DNA of 64,000 nucleotides from Candidatus Melainabacteria bacterium (GTDB lineage: Bacteria; Cyanobacteriota; Vampirovibrionia; Obscuribacterales; Obscuribacteraceae). The notes beneath the pieces were generated by a model, which worked only from the letters and a program-made list of their open reading frames with translations, had not been told where the DNA came from and made no database searches. Both the position numbers and the translations under genes were made by a program. The stretch covers positions 46,043 to 110,042 of the forward strand of contig JACRFZ010000043.1 in the NCBI GenBank assembly GCA_016212515.1, written 5' to 3'. Shown one piece after another: positions 50,882-59,899 of the stretch. Within the stretch, counting starts at the first letter, position 1. Every line of letters begins with the position of its first letter.

Positions 50882-50898
50882 ATTTCAGGCTGGGCTCC

Positions 50899-51681
50899 TC
50901 AATCTTTGCTGCCGACAATTTGTTTTAATTCCTTCCAGATTCGGCGATAGTGCTCGGCAAAGATGGCGCTGCCGCGTGCTTCGTTTGTGGCGGTGGTCCT
51001 CGATTCCTCCTGCTGCGGGGCTCTGATGATAAACTCGCTTTGCAGTTTGCCGCCGTTCATGATATAGGCTCTATCAGCCATAGCTACGGCTTCTTCAATG
51101 TCGTGGGTGACCAGTATGGCGGTCTTGCCCTGGTTGCGAACCAACTGGCAGAATTCTTCCTCCAGGCTGAGTTTTGTGTAGTAATCGAGAGCCGAAAAAG
51201 GTTCATCGAGCAAAATCAGCTCCGGCTCGAACATCAAGGTTTGAATAATGCTCACTCTTTGCCGCATACCGCCCGATAACTGGGCGGGAAATTTTTTCAG
51301 AATGCTTTTGGCGAGATGAAAGACATCCAGGTACATGGCCATTTTTTCCAATGCCTGCGCTTTGCTCAGGGCCGGGTTTAAATCGCTTGCCAGAAGCAGA
51401 TTTCCTTCTACGGTTCGCCAGGGAAAGAGGGCATCGGTCTGGAAGATGTAGCCTACATCGATACCGGTTTCAACTGCGGATTTTCTTGTCGACAATTGAA
51501 TTTTGCCGCTGCTTGGTTTTAGTAAGCCGGCGATGAGATTCAAGACCGTGGTCTTGCCGCAACCGCTGGCACCCAACAGGCAGATGATTTCACCGCTTTC
51601 CGCTTGCAGGTGAAAGTCGTTCACCACTTTATCTGCATCGGCAAAACCAAATTGCAGTGCTTCGATTAAGAGTGCGGTCAT
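50899..51681 (-). CDS. ABC transporter ATP-binding protein, NitT/TauT type (SsuB-like), 260 aa
   Basis: Walker A GASGCGKTTVLN near residue 37, signature LSGGMRQRVSI near 135, Walker B LILLDEPFSALD and the His loop LVTHDIEEAV. The length and C-terminal helical stretch (EHYRRIWKELKQIVG) fit this importer class. It overlaps the binding-protein gene by four bases and precedes the permease. Confidence 0.93.
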   Translation of the reverse strand: MTALLIEALQFGFADADKVVNDFHLQAESGEIICLLGASGCGKTTVLNLIAGLLKPSSGKIQLSTRKSAVETGIDVGYIFQTDALFPWRTVEGNLLLASDLNPALSKAQALEKMAMYLDVFHLAKSILKKFPAQLSGGMRQRVSIIQTLMFEPELILLDEPFSALDYYTKLSLEEEFCQLVRNQGKTAILVTHDIEEAVAMADRAYIMNGGKLQSEFIIRAPQQEESRTTATNEARGSAIFAEHYRRIWKELKQIVGSKD

Positions 51682-52673
51682 TTTGTGCCGGTACCAGATA
51701 GCGCCTTGCGGGCGAAGCTCATATCTACGTTTTCTTTGAAACTGCCGGCGCTCTTCAAGTCGCCGATTTCTCTGCGCAGATTGACGGCATTTTGCCAGGC
51801 AGCTTCTGGCAACAAGGTGTCTTTCGGGATAGTTCCCTGGCTCAGCAAACGTTTGAGCGCTTCCCTCACCACCTGTTCCTTGACTTCGGGAAAGTCGGCG
51901 CAGGCTATTTTTACCGTGCCTTCATAGTCTTTGCGGATATAAGCCATGGCTCGGGTAATGGCATTGACTGCCTTTTGCACAATTTCCGGATTTTTCTTGA
52001 GATAGTCATCGGAAACCGTCAGTCCGGTAAAGGCAAAGTCGCCTAACTTGCCGGCTGGGCTGTAAACTACACGCGCACCATCGGCGGTGGCGATGGAGAC
52101 AATCGGTTCGATATCGAGAGCCATATCCGCGTGCCTGGCTTTCAGCATGGCCAGAAGGGTGCCGAAGGCTCCCTGCACTATTTTGGCGTCCACCGGGTGA
52201 CCATTATTCTGCAGCACCTTCTTCATCACCGCGTAGCTGGTGGAAGGGGCCGTGTAGGTTGCCACTCGCTTGCCTTTGAAAGCTTCAGGCTTATCGAAGT
52301 TTTTGATGGCGGGATCAAAAGCCACCACCCAAAATGGAACCCCGCGCACGATGCCCGCTACTACTTTGCCCCCCTGTCCCCGCTCCCTGGCGATTGCTGT
52401 GAAGGTGGGATCGGAAACACCAAATTGAGCATTGCCCGTTACCACTGCCGTGAAAGTCTTTTCGTCACCGCCGGTGCTGACCAGGCGCACATCCAGTCCC
52501 TCCTCCTTGAAGAAACCTTTTCTCAGCGCCACATAGAGCGGCATATAGAGGAAGACATGGCCGAATTGGGCGATAGTAATCGGTTTAAGCGGCAACTCTT
52601 TACTTTGCGCGGCAAATGGCAGAATGAGAGTAAGAAGCAGGCATAAGAAAGTGGAAAGAACGGCTCTTGGCAT
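51678..52673 (-). CDS. ABC transporter substrate-binding protein, NitT/TauT type, 331 aa
   Basis: A signal peptide (about residues 1-24, hydrophobic core LSTFLCLLLTLILPFA) leads a NMT1/SBP_bac domain: KPITIAQFGHVFLYMPLYVALRKGFFKEEGLDV and the TFTAVVTGNAQFGVSDPTF region (quoted in part: GNAQFGVSDPT). It has no lipobox cysteine, so the mature protein is free in the periplasm. It overlaps the ATPase gene by four bases. The gap after devA is 104 bases, so the importer may have its own promoter. Substrate unknown. Confidence 0.9.
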   Translation of the reverse strand: MPRAVLSTFLCLLLTLILPFAAQSKELPLKPITIAQFGHVFLYMPLYVALRKGFFKEEGLDVRLVSTGGDEKTFTAVVTGNAQFGVSDPTFTAIARERGQGGKVVAGIVRGVPFWVVAFDPAIKNFDKPEAFKGKRVATYTAPSTSYAVMKKVLQNNGHPVDAKIVQGAFGTLLAMLKARHADMALDIEPIVSIATADGARVVYSPAGKLGDFAFTGLTVSDDYLKKNPEIVQKAVNAITRAMAYIRKDYEGTVKIACADFPEVKEQVVREALKRLLSQGTIPKDTLLPEAAWQNAVNLRREIGDLKSAGSFKENVDMSFARKALSGTGTK

Positions 52674-52777
52674 TCCTGGACCTCATTGGTTTTGCTCTTT
52701 TCCCCATTGCGGCAGTCCGTTTCCAGACTAGCCGCAATTTTCGCACATTATCGAGAGACCTAAGCTTCCTGGTCCGG

Positions 52778-53479
52778 TTATTGCACCGCTCCGTCTTCCA
52801 TATAGATGATCCGATCGGCTATGTCCAGGATGCGGTCGTCATGAGTGACAAGAACAACTGCCGTGCCGCGCTCTCTGGCCAGGGACTTCATCAGGTCCAC
52901 AACTTCTTTGCCGGAGCTTTTATCGAGGGCGGCGGTAGGCTCGTCGGCCAGGACTAGACGGGGTTTGTGCACCAGGGCTCTGGCCACGGCTACCCTTTGC
53001 TTTTGTCCGCCGGAGAGATTTTCCGGGAAGGTGTTGAGTTTGTGAAACAGACCTACTGTTTTAAGGACTTTCTCGATTTCCTGGCAGACCTGCCGGTCAG
53101 CTTGGGAAGGGCTCGCTAGCTGCAGCGCCATCTGTACATTCTGGGCCACGGTCAAGTAAGAAAGCAGGTTGTGAGCCTGAAAGATAAAGCCGATTTGCCG
53201 GCGTACCTGCACCTGCGTTTCTTTGCTTGCCCCGATGAGATTTTCACCAAGAACATACAGCTCGCCCGTGGCTCCCGTGCGCAGGGCTCCCATCAAGGTG
53301 AGTAGGGTGGTCTTGCCCGAGCCCGATGGTCCGCGCATGATCACTATCTCTCCGGCACCGATCTGGAGGTTGATGTTGAAGAGAATTTGCTTGAGGGAAG
53401 CGCTCTTCTTTTCTCCACTTTCCCGGAAGGAAAAGTTGAGGTCCTTGACGGCGATGACTTCTTCCCGCTCTGCCTGCAT
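52778..53479 (-). CDS. devA: ABC exporter ATPase, DevA/MacB type
   Basis: 233 residues: Walker A MRGPSGSGKTTLL near residue 52, signature LSGGQKQRVAVARALVHKPRLVLADEPTAALD (quoted in part: LSGGQKQRVAVARAL) and His loop VLVTHDDRILD. It is the third gene after devB and devC. In heterocyst-forming cyanobacteria DevBCA with a TolC-like protein exports glycolipids; here there is no evidence for that substrate, and MacAB-like drug or lipid export is equally possible. Confidence 0.88.
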   Translation of the reverse strand: MQAEREEVIAVKDLNFSFRESGEKKSASLKQILFNINLQIGAGEIVIMRGPSGSGKTTLLTLMGALRTGATGELYVLGENLIGASKETQVQVRRQIGFIFQAHNLLSYLTVAQNVQMALQLASPSQADRQVCQEIEKVLKTVGLFHKLNTFPENLSGGQKQRVAVARALVHKPRLVLADEPTAALDKSSGKEVVDLMKSLARERGTAVVLVTHDDRILDIADRIIYMEDGAVQ

Positions 53480-53500
53480 AAGTCTTGCCTCCTGAGCTTT

Positions 53501-54664
53501 CTAGAAGAGTTCGGCCGGATCGGCTGAGTGCAACTTGCGTGCCGCTATGAATCCGGAAATTGCACACATCAGGAAAGTCATAACGAAGACCAGGGCGATT
53601 CGGTCCGGGGTCATGCTGAGAGGATATAGCGTGGCGGCGTGAGCAATTTCGTAAATGCCGGCCGACGCAAGAACCCCCGGAAGGAAGCCCGCTATGGACA
53701 AGATCAGAGCTTCTTGCATGATGATACCGAAGAGATAACGGTCGCTATAGCCCATGGCTTTCAGTGTGGCGTATTCCGGCAGGTGATCTACCACATCCGA
53801 TGAAAGCACCTGGTAGACGATCACCACACCGACGATGAAACCTACCAACACACCCAATCCGAATATAAAACCCACGCCGGTGCTGCCGGCCCAGTAGGTC
53901 TTTTCGCGCTCGGCGAAAGTTGGTCCATTCAGTACTTGCACCGAACTACCCAGATATGACTGCACTTGCTGTCTGAGTTTTTCCAGTTTGTCGGTATCAG
54001 CGGCAGTGGCAGAGCCGGACTTGATCAAGCCCACTTCAATTTCATCGGGGCTTCGTTTCGGCTCCAGTTTCAAAATGGTCATGTCTGAGGTAAGCAGATT
54101 GCCGTCGGCGGCAAAGGAGGCACCCATTGTGAAAAGTCCGGTGCTTTTGAGCGTCTGCTTGTTTACCTCGATGGTGCAGTGCTGCTTACTTTTGAGCACC
54201 ATCTCGATGGGTCCGAACTCCGGTCTGGAAGCTCTATCGAAGAGTACATTGCCGATTTGCTTGAGGGAGGCCAGGTCGGCCGCGCGGCTGTCCAACTTGA
54301 GTCCGGGATAATCGGGATTGATGCCGAATATCAGTATGTCGCGGAAGAGCTTGTTCTCCGGATTCTTCATGGTGCCTTTGCCGATGCGCACGCTGTTGAT
54401 TGTTTCTACTCCGGGCACGGCCAGGGCCTGGTACAGTTTCCGCCGGGAAAAGCTTTTGATGCCGTAGAAAGTCTGGTAGCTCGGACTGACCAGGAAGAGG
54501 TCTCCTTCCATGGCTTTGTGAGGCTTGGTGCAGCCAATGTAGAGCGATTGTTCGAAACCCATTTCCACAAATATCAAAATGCAAGCAAAGGCGATGCCGC
54601 AGACGGCCACGAGGAACCGACTTTTGTTTTTGATAAGTTGTAGCCAGGCAAGCGGTAAGTGCAT
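53501..54664 (-). CDS. devC: ABC exporter permease, DevC/FtsX family
   Basis: 387 residues: one membrane segment near residues 15-35, a large extracytoplasmic domain (about 40-260), then three segments in the last 120 residues, the FtsX/MacB permease plan. The region YWAGSTGVGFIFGLGVLVGFIVGVVIVYQVL (quoted in part: GFIFGLGVLVGFIVGVVIVY) and PEYATLKAMGYSDRYL matches DevC. It follows devB by 6 bases and precedes devA by 21. Confidence 0.88.
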   Translation of the reverse strand: MHLPLAWLQLIKNKSRFLVAVCGIAFACILIFVEMGFEQSLYIGCTKPHKAMEGDLFLVSPSYQTFYGIKSFSRRKLYQALAVPGVETINSVRIGKGTMKNPENKLFRDILIFGINPDYPGLKLDSRAADLASLKQIGNVLFDRASRPEFGPIEMVLKSKQHCTIEVNKQTLKSTGLFTMGASFAADGNLLTSDMTILKLEPKRSPDEIEVGLIKSGSATAADTDKLEKLRQQVQSYLGSSVQVLNGPTFAEREKTYWAGSTGVGFIFGLGVLVGFIVGVVIVYQVLSSDVVDHLPEYATLKAMGYSDRYLFGIIMQEALILSIAGFLPGVLASAGIYEIAHAATLYPLSMTPDRIALVFVMTFLMCAISGFIAARKLHSADPAELF

Positions 54665-54670
54665 TTTAGA

Positions 54671-55918
54671 TCACCGGCAGGCGCTTGTCTTGGGCGTAAT
54701 CGTCACCTCAACCTGGCAGTTGGTGAGATGCTTGAGCTTTTCCAGAATGGGCTTATCGGCTTCTTCGTCGATTTTAAGCCGTACTTTCACTTCTACCACT
54801 CGGGCGTCGAAGTTGGCGCCTGGTTCGGCTGCATATACGCTTTGCCTGAGAACTTTGTAGCCAATATGTTGCACCACTGCCGGTATCGGGGCCGCAATAG
54901 TTTCTGCTCTTACAAGGGCCTGATCTCCTAGATTTACGGCGGCCAGATCGCTCTGGTAGACCTCAGCTACGGCCATCATGGCGCCGGTGTTGCCCATTTC
55001 GATAAGCCCTCTGTCGCCTGGCGTTTCACCCGCCTTCGAGAGCACTTTCAGCACCTGGCCGTCCCGGGGCGCTCTCACTTCTGTTTCCTTTAGTTCGGCG
55101 ACTACCCGCGCAAGAGCTGCTTGACTGGCTTTCAGTTCGCTCATTTGTACTTCTACGTCTACCACTCTTACTTCTTTCACTTTCTCGAGAAGCTGGCGAG
55201 CTACTTCGATCTGGCTGGCCAGGGTGTCAGCCGTGGTGCGACCGGCCTCTTGTGCTAGTTTCAGTCGGGCTGTGCTCCGCTCCAGAGCCAGGCGCCGCTG
55301 ATCAAGTTCGGCCACTGAGACGGCGCCATTTTCAAGAAGGCCTTTGTAGCGATCAAAGTCGATGCGGGCGAAGTTCACTTCCGCAGTCAATTCCTCAAGC
55401 TGTTTTTCCAGCTCTTTCAGCTTGCCCTGGCGCTCTTCTTCTGCCCTTTTAAGAGCGGCTTCCTGGGCCAGCACTTCACCTCGTTTGGCTCCCGCTCTCG
55501 TTTGAGCTAGTTTGGCCCGGGCTACCAGGACGCGTTTTTCCGCCTCCGCCAGAAGCAATGTCTTGCGCTTGTGGCTTTGCATGCGGGCGATCAGTTGTCC
55601 GTCCTTTATTTCATCGCCGGCGTGCACAAAGATAGTTTCGATCACCTCCTGGCGCTCGCCTGCTGCCGGAGCCACTACCAGCACTTCTCCTTCCGGTTCC
55701 AGGCGCCCCAGGGCAGTGATTTTTGCTATTTGGGGCGGCGATTTTTCAAGGACAATTTTGTCTGAAGCAGGGTTGTCGGCGTTGACTTTGCCGGGAAACC
55801 AGGCTGAGCCCGGGCAGAAACTGCTGCCTGACAGAAGGGCCGCCCCGACCGTGGTGAGGGTCGCCAGGCAGAGGTAGAGGATCGGTCCCCCCCCGGGCAG
55901 TTTTGAAATATTAGGCAT
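54671..55918 (-). CDS. devB: HlyD-type membrane fusion protein, DevB-like, 415 aa
   Basis: Membrane anchor near residues 12-30, half-motifs of a lipoyl-like domain around 65-100 (EVLVVAPAAGERQEVIETIFVHAGDEIKDG), a long coiled-coil hairpin (about 110-255), and a second lipoyl half plus beta-barrel domain. It bridges the permease and an outer-membrane channel. DevB proteins have this anchored form. The gene begins three bases after tetR's stop. Confidence 0.88.
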   Translation of the reverse strand: MPNISKLPGGGPILYLCLATLTTVGAALLSGSSFCPGSAWFPGKVNADNPASDKIVLEKSPPQIAKITALGRLEPEGEVLVVAPAAGERQEVIETIFVHAGDEIKDGQLIARMQSHKRKTLLLAEAEKRVLVARAKLAQTRAGAKRGEVLAQEAALKRAEEERQGKLKELEKQLEELTAEVNFARIDFDRYKGLLENGAVSVAELDQRRLALERSTARLKLAQEAGRTTADTLASQIEVARQLLEKVKEVRVVDVEVQMSELKASQAALARVVAELKETEVRAPRDGQVLKVLSKAGETPGDRGLIEMGNTGAMMAVAEVYQSDLAAVNLGDQALVRAETIAAPIPAVVQHIGYKVLRQSVYAAEPGANFDARVVEVKVRLKIDEEADKPILEKLKHLTNCQVEVTITPKTSACR

Positions 55919-55921
55919 GTT

Positions 55922-56482
55922 CTATTTGATCCTTGCTTGCAGGAACTGGAGGAGCAGTTTCTCCTGCTCTACCAGGGAGATTTCGTCGCCTCGTTCGATG
56001 CGGTGCACAACCAGACCGCATATGTAGATCATGACGAAGTTGATAATGTCATCGTCATCGGTAGCCAGAATTTGCTTCAGGTGTTGGCTGTATAGCTCGT
56101 TGGAACGGCGCCAGGCGGAGCCTTCGATTATTTCTTTCAGCCCGGCTCTCTCTAAGTCGAAGAGGATGGCCGTCCAGTGTCTGAAGGCGGTTTCGTATTC
56201 TTCAATGAAGGCAAAGATCAGCTTCACTTTCTCAGCCAGGCTGAGATTCTGCGCCACCAACGGCGTGATTTTCTCTGCTTCCAGCATGCTGTAATGACTG
56301 ACCAGGGCTTCGAAAAGCTCTTGTTTGCTGGGGAAATAGTGGTAGAGCGTGCCTGTGGAAACGGAGAGTTCTTTCGCCAGTTCGCGCATGGATAAGGCGG
56401 CATAACCTTTTTTCGCGAAGACTTCGAAGCTTTTCAGCAGCAGGGTGCGGCGATATTCCTCTCGGTCGACAATTTTCGGCAT
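55922..56482 (-). CDS. TetR/AcrR-family transcriptional repressor, 186 aa
   Basis: Helix-turn-helix at about residues 25-50: LSMRELAKELSVSTGTLYHYFPSKQELFEALV (quoted in part: TGTLYHYFPSKQEL). The rest is helical and ligand-binding. It heads the devBCA genes with three-base spacing and probably represses its own operon; a near-perfect palindrome lies 20 bases upstream. The inducer is unknown. Exporter operons with a leading TetR commonly respond to a toxic substrate. Confidence 0.93.
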   Translation of the reverse strand: MPKIVDREEYRRTLLLKSFEVFAKKGYAALSMRELAKELSVSTGTLYHYFPSKQELFEALVSHYSMLEAEKITPLVAQNLSLAEKVKLIFAFIEEYETAFRHWTAILFDLERAGLKEIIEGSAWRRSNELYSQHLKQILATDDDDIINFVMIYICGLVVHRIERGDEISLVEQEKLLLQFLQARIK

Positions 56483-56501
56483 GGTTTTCGTCTCTGTTTT
56501 G

Positions 56502-56521
56502 TATATCGAACGTTTGATATA
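56502..56521 (-). promoter_or_regulatory. Candidate TetR operator (20-bp palindrome)
   Basis: TATATCGAACGTTTGATATA differs from its own reverse complement only at the symmetric positions 7 and 14. It lies 20 bases before the tetR ATG, in an AT-rich stretch likely to overlap the promoter. Size and placement are those of typical TetR sites. Confidence 0.7.
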
Positions 56522-56615
56522 AAATGTACCACAAATTCAGGTTGCCGGGCAAGTGCCCGCCGGAGTTTATCTTTAGCCTGTACGGCTTGATTTCAAATTG
56601 CCGGCGCTCCGGAGG

Positions 56616-58682
56616 CTAGCCAATCTGCCTTGAGCCCGGTCCTTCAAATAACTTGTAGGCTTCCTTGACCATTAGTTGTTCGCCGCTTTCCGGCGGCGGC
56701 ACATTGTTAGACTTTCTGCGCGGTTCTTCCGTTGATAAGAGTGCCACCTCTTCTTTCACCGGCTTTGGCGGCGGCGGCGCCGCCTGGGTGGATTGATCGG
56801 CTCTTTCGGACTGATAGGAAGAACGAGGCGCCGGCTCAGGTTCGCTATCGTCTTCCTGGGGAGGGCTCTGACTGGGAGCCGCATCGCGCTGACTTTGCCC
56901 GGCACGCTCGGCCGGCTGACCATGATTTTGGCCGGAGTGGGATTGCGGGGCGCGACCCGGATCGGGGGTTTGCACTTTCACCTTGATGAAAAGTTCTTTG
57001 CCAAGCAAACGTTTGGCGGCAGTCTTGATGTGGTCGGCTTTATTTTCCAGTGTTTTCTGGAAGTGCTCTTTCATGACGCCTATCACCAGCTCATCTCCTC
57101 GCAGGGCAAGGGGGAAGCCGAACTGAGAAACAAGGCTGTAGGTTGGAATAGATTTGCTTTGCAGCTCTTCCAGGAGGTTGGACCAGAATTCATCCACCTC
57201 TTCCATGGAAGCCCCTTCTTCATCGCCACCGCCGCGCTGTTCCGCCGGTCTTGGTGCCGGTGCGGGTGTTGGAGCTGGTGCCGGTGCGGGAGTGGGAGTG
57301 GGAGCCGGGGTCGGGGTGGGGGCCGGTGCTGGGGCGGGTGTTGGAGTTGGGGCCGGCGCTGGAGCGGGAGCTGGAGCGGGTGCCGGTGCGCTGTGGGCCA
57401 TTGATGGCGCCGGTGGTGCCTGCACTCGCGGCGCCGGTGTGCTCGGACCAGGGGCAGCAGCGTTGCTGCGGTGCGACGGCGTGATGACGCCGCCTCCGTC
57501 GGTCATCAGTGCTTCCAGTTGCTCAATGCGTTGGACCAGATCCTTAATCAGATTGATTTCCTGTCTGTAGCAAAGGGAGAGCAGACCTACTTCCAGCGAG
57601 AGGGCGGGTTGGGTGGAGCGGCGCAAGGTCTGTTCCAGTCTATCCAGGTGTTCTACCATCTGGGTCAGCTCGTAGCCTTCGAAGGCGGGAGCCAGGTCGG
57701 TAATGGCTTCTATATAACCGGCGGAACCGGAGATGACCTGCGCCAGCGGTGAATCGCCGCCACTGCCTTTTTTCTTGCCCAGATGCAGAGCTTTGGTCAT
57801 GTTGAGAAAGTGCTTGCTCAATTCCAGTGCCACCAGGGATGGTTCACGCCCCTGGCTCAATAGTCCGTGCACGGCGGTAAGAACCTGCTCTCCGTCACGA
57901 TCTCGCATGCCTTTGCTGATATCGAGAAGCACATCTTCGTCGATGGCCCCCAGAAGGGTAAGCAGGTCGGCCACGGCCACTGGTTTTTCTTTGGTGGCAA
58001 GGAGGGAGGCCTGGTCTAAAAGCCCCATGGCGTCTCTCAGTCCGCCGCCGGAGCGGCGGGCTATCAGCTCCAGGGCGCTGTCTTCGATATGAATATCTTC
58101 CTGGTCGGCCACATTGCGCAGATGTTTGGTGAGATCTTCATGATTGACCAGTCTGAACATGAGGCGCTGGCAGCGGCTGATGATTGTCGGTGGAACTTTA
58201 TGTTCTTCCGTGGTGGCCAGTACAAAAATTACCTTGGGCGGCGGCTCTTCAATGGTCTTAAGGAGAGCATTGAAGGCTTCCTTGGTGAGCATGTGGCATT
58301 CGTCTATTATGTAGAGCTTAAAGCGCCCGCCCTGGGCCACAAGCGGTGCTCTTTCGATGAGTACACGGGCGTCGTCTACGGAATTATTGGAGGCGGCGTC
58401 GATTTCCAGTACCGCCGGCGATATGCCTTGCTTGATTTCCACGCACATGGGGCAGACCATGCAGGGCTCGGCCGTGGGGCCCTTTTCGCAGTTGAGAGAC
58501 TTGGCCAGGATGCGGGCGCTGGAGGTTTTGCCGGTGCCCCGTGGACCTGTAAATAAATAAGCATGAGCAATGCGATCGTTGTCGATGGCATTGGTTAATG
58601 TCTTGACTACGGAGCGCTGACCCACCAGTTGCGTGAGGGTCTGGGGGCGATGTCGCAAGTAAAGTGGTAGGTATGGCTCCAA
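56616..58682 (-). CDS. dnaX: DNA polymerase III subunits gamma/tau (DnaX)
   Basis: 688 residues. The AAA+ clamp-loader domain (1-370) has Walker A GPRGTGKTSSARILAKSL near residue 46, the four-Cys zinc module CEKGPTAEPCMVCPMC, and IIDECHMLTKEAFNALLK with Walker B. It ends at an oligomerisation domain near 370. From about 410 to 480 the chain is an Ala/Pro/Thr tract (APAPAPAPTPTPAPA), then a tau-like domain (500-590), then a polar tail. It loads the sliding clamp. The linker is longer and more repetitive than usual. It starts 122 bases after the adenosine deaminase gene. Confidence 0.96.
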   Translation of the reverse strand: MEPYLPLYLRHRPQTLTQLVGQRSVVKTLTNAIDNDRIAHAYLFTGPRGTGKTSSARILAKSLNCEKGPTAEPCMVCPMCVEIKQGISPAVLEIDAASNNSVDDARVLIERAPLVAQGGRFKLYIIDECHMLTKEAFNALLKTIEEPPPKVIFVLATTEEHKVPPTIISRCQRLMFRLVNHEDLTKHLRNVADQEDIHIEDSALELIARRSGGGLRDAMGLLDQASLLATKEKPVAVADLLTLLGAIDEDVLLDISKGMRDRDGEQVLTAVHGLLSQGREPSLVALELSKHFLNMTKALHLGKKKGSGGDSPLAQVISGSAGYIEAITDLAPAFEGYELTQMVEHLDRLEQTLRRSTQPALSLEVGLLSLCYRQEINLIKDLVQRIEQLEALMTDGGGVITPSHRSNAAAPGPSTPAPRVQAPPAPSMAHSAPAPAPAPAPAPAPTPTPAPAPAPTPTPAPTPTPAPAPAPTPAPAPRPAEQRGGGDEEGASMEEVDEFWSNLLEELQSKSIPTYSLVSQFGFPLALRGDELVIGVMKEHFQKTLENKADHIKTAAKRLLGKELFIKVKVQTPDPGRAPQSHSGQNHGQPAERAGQSQRDAAPSQSPPQEDDSEPEPAPRSSYQSERADQSTQAAPPPPKPVKEEVALLSTEEPRRKSNNVPPPESGEQLMVKEAYKLFEGPGSRQIG

Positions 58683-58804
58683 GGTTCTTCAGCCTTATTT
58701 ATTGCAGCAGGCCGGATGCTTGGCCTGAGCAGGAAAGAAGCGGCGTTTGAATTTGCCAAGCTTATTTTAACCGATCAACTGCTCCGGGCTCTCAATCTTG
58801 CTTG

Positions 58805-59830
58805 TCAGGTTGTCAGATTGAATTGACTTTCTATAGCCTGGAGGTGTTTCCGCTTTTCATTTTCAGGAAGGAAGGAGGCGGTGATGGAGTTTTTCGCCAG
58901 TTGAATGAGTTCTTCGTCACTCAGTGAAAGGGCCAGTCGGCACTGGTTGTAGTTTTCCAACACATAGCCGCCGAAGTAAGCCGGGTCATCGGAGTTGATT
59001 GTGGCTTTCAGTCCGAGGTTGAGCATTTTCTTGAGATTGTGCTCTTTTAGATCTTTGAATACCTTTAGTTTTACGTTGGAAAGGGGGCAGACCGTAAGCG
59101 GGATTTCTTCAGCCTTCAGCCTAGCGGTCAAGACCTCGTCCTCCAGGCTTCTGACGCCGTGGTCGATACGGCTCACTTTCAGCAAGTCGAGGGCTTCCCA
59201 GACATAGGGCGGTGGCCCTTCTTCGCCGGCGTGGGCCACTGTCAGAAGACCTTCGGCCCTGGCTCGGGCAAAGACTTTCTCGAATTTGCCCGGGGGATTA
59301 CCGACTTCCGCCGAATCGAGACCGACGGCGATAAACTTTTCTTTCTGCTTGAGCGCTTCCTCCAGCGTGGCCATGGCACTATCGCTGTCGAGGTCTCGCA
59401 AGAAGCAGAGAATCAGTGAACTGGTCAAACCAAATTTGGCTGCGGAATTTTTGCAGGCGCGGTGCAGACCGTTTATGACGGTATCGAATTTGATGCCTCG
59501 ACCGGTATGGGCCTGGGGATCGAAAAAGAGTTCGGCATGAACGACGCCGTCGGCCGCCGCTCTTTCAAAATAACTTTCGGCCAACTTTTCGAAGTCGTGC
59601 TCATCTTTGAGCACGGACATGCCGGCATAGTAGATATTCAAGAAGGATTGCAGATCGCTGAACTGGTAGGCCTGCCTTAGCTCTTCCACACTTTTGTAGT
59701 TGAGGGCGACCCGGTTCTTTTCCGCCAGTTCAAAGATTAGCTCCGGTTCGAAGGTGCCCTCGATGTGCAGGTGCAACTCCGCTTTGGGTAGTTTCCTTAG
59801 CTTCTCGATATCACTGAAAATTGCTTGCAT
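58805..59830 (-). CDS. add: Adenosine deaminase
   Basis: 341 residues. Metal-binding HLH in LPKAELHLHIEGTFEPE near residue 18, the substrate/catalytic HAGEEGPP near 200, RIDHGVRS near 223, LTVCPLSNVKL near 250 and TINSDDPAYFGG near 278, with Asp for the zinc. The enzyme converts adenosine to inosine in purine salvage. Related adenine deaminases or AMP deaminases differ at these loops; the whole pattern fits adenosine deaminase. Confidence 0.95.
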   Translation of the reverse strand: MQAIFSDIEKLRKLPKAELHLHIEGTFEPELIFELAEKNRVALNYKSVEELRQAYQFSDLQSFLNIYYAGMSVLKDEHDFEKLAESYFERAAADGVVHAELFFDPQAHTGRGIKFDTVINGLHRACKNSAAKFGLTSSLILCFLRDLDSDSAMATLEEALKQKEKFIAVGLDSAEVGNPPGKFEKVFARARAEGLLTVAHAGEEGPPPYVWEALDLLKVSRIDHGVRSLEDEVLTARLKAEEIPLTVCPLSNVKLKVFKDLKEHNLKKMLNLGLKATINSDDPAYFGGYVLENYNQCRLALSLSDEELIQLAKNSITASFLPENEKRKHLQAIESQFNLTT

Positions 59831-59899
59831 AAACTCCGTTACCTTGACACTGGGACACTCTTGGGGTTCCCCAGCTAATGCTCAAGATTTGAGTCTACA

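Noticed and set aside
57154..57570. Gly/Ala-rich frame opposite the dnaX repeat tract
   Set aside because: Antisense of the Ala/Pro/Thr repeat; no start signal and no recognisable domain.
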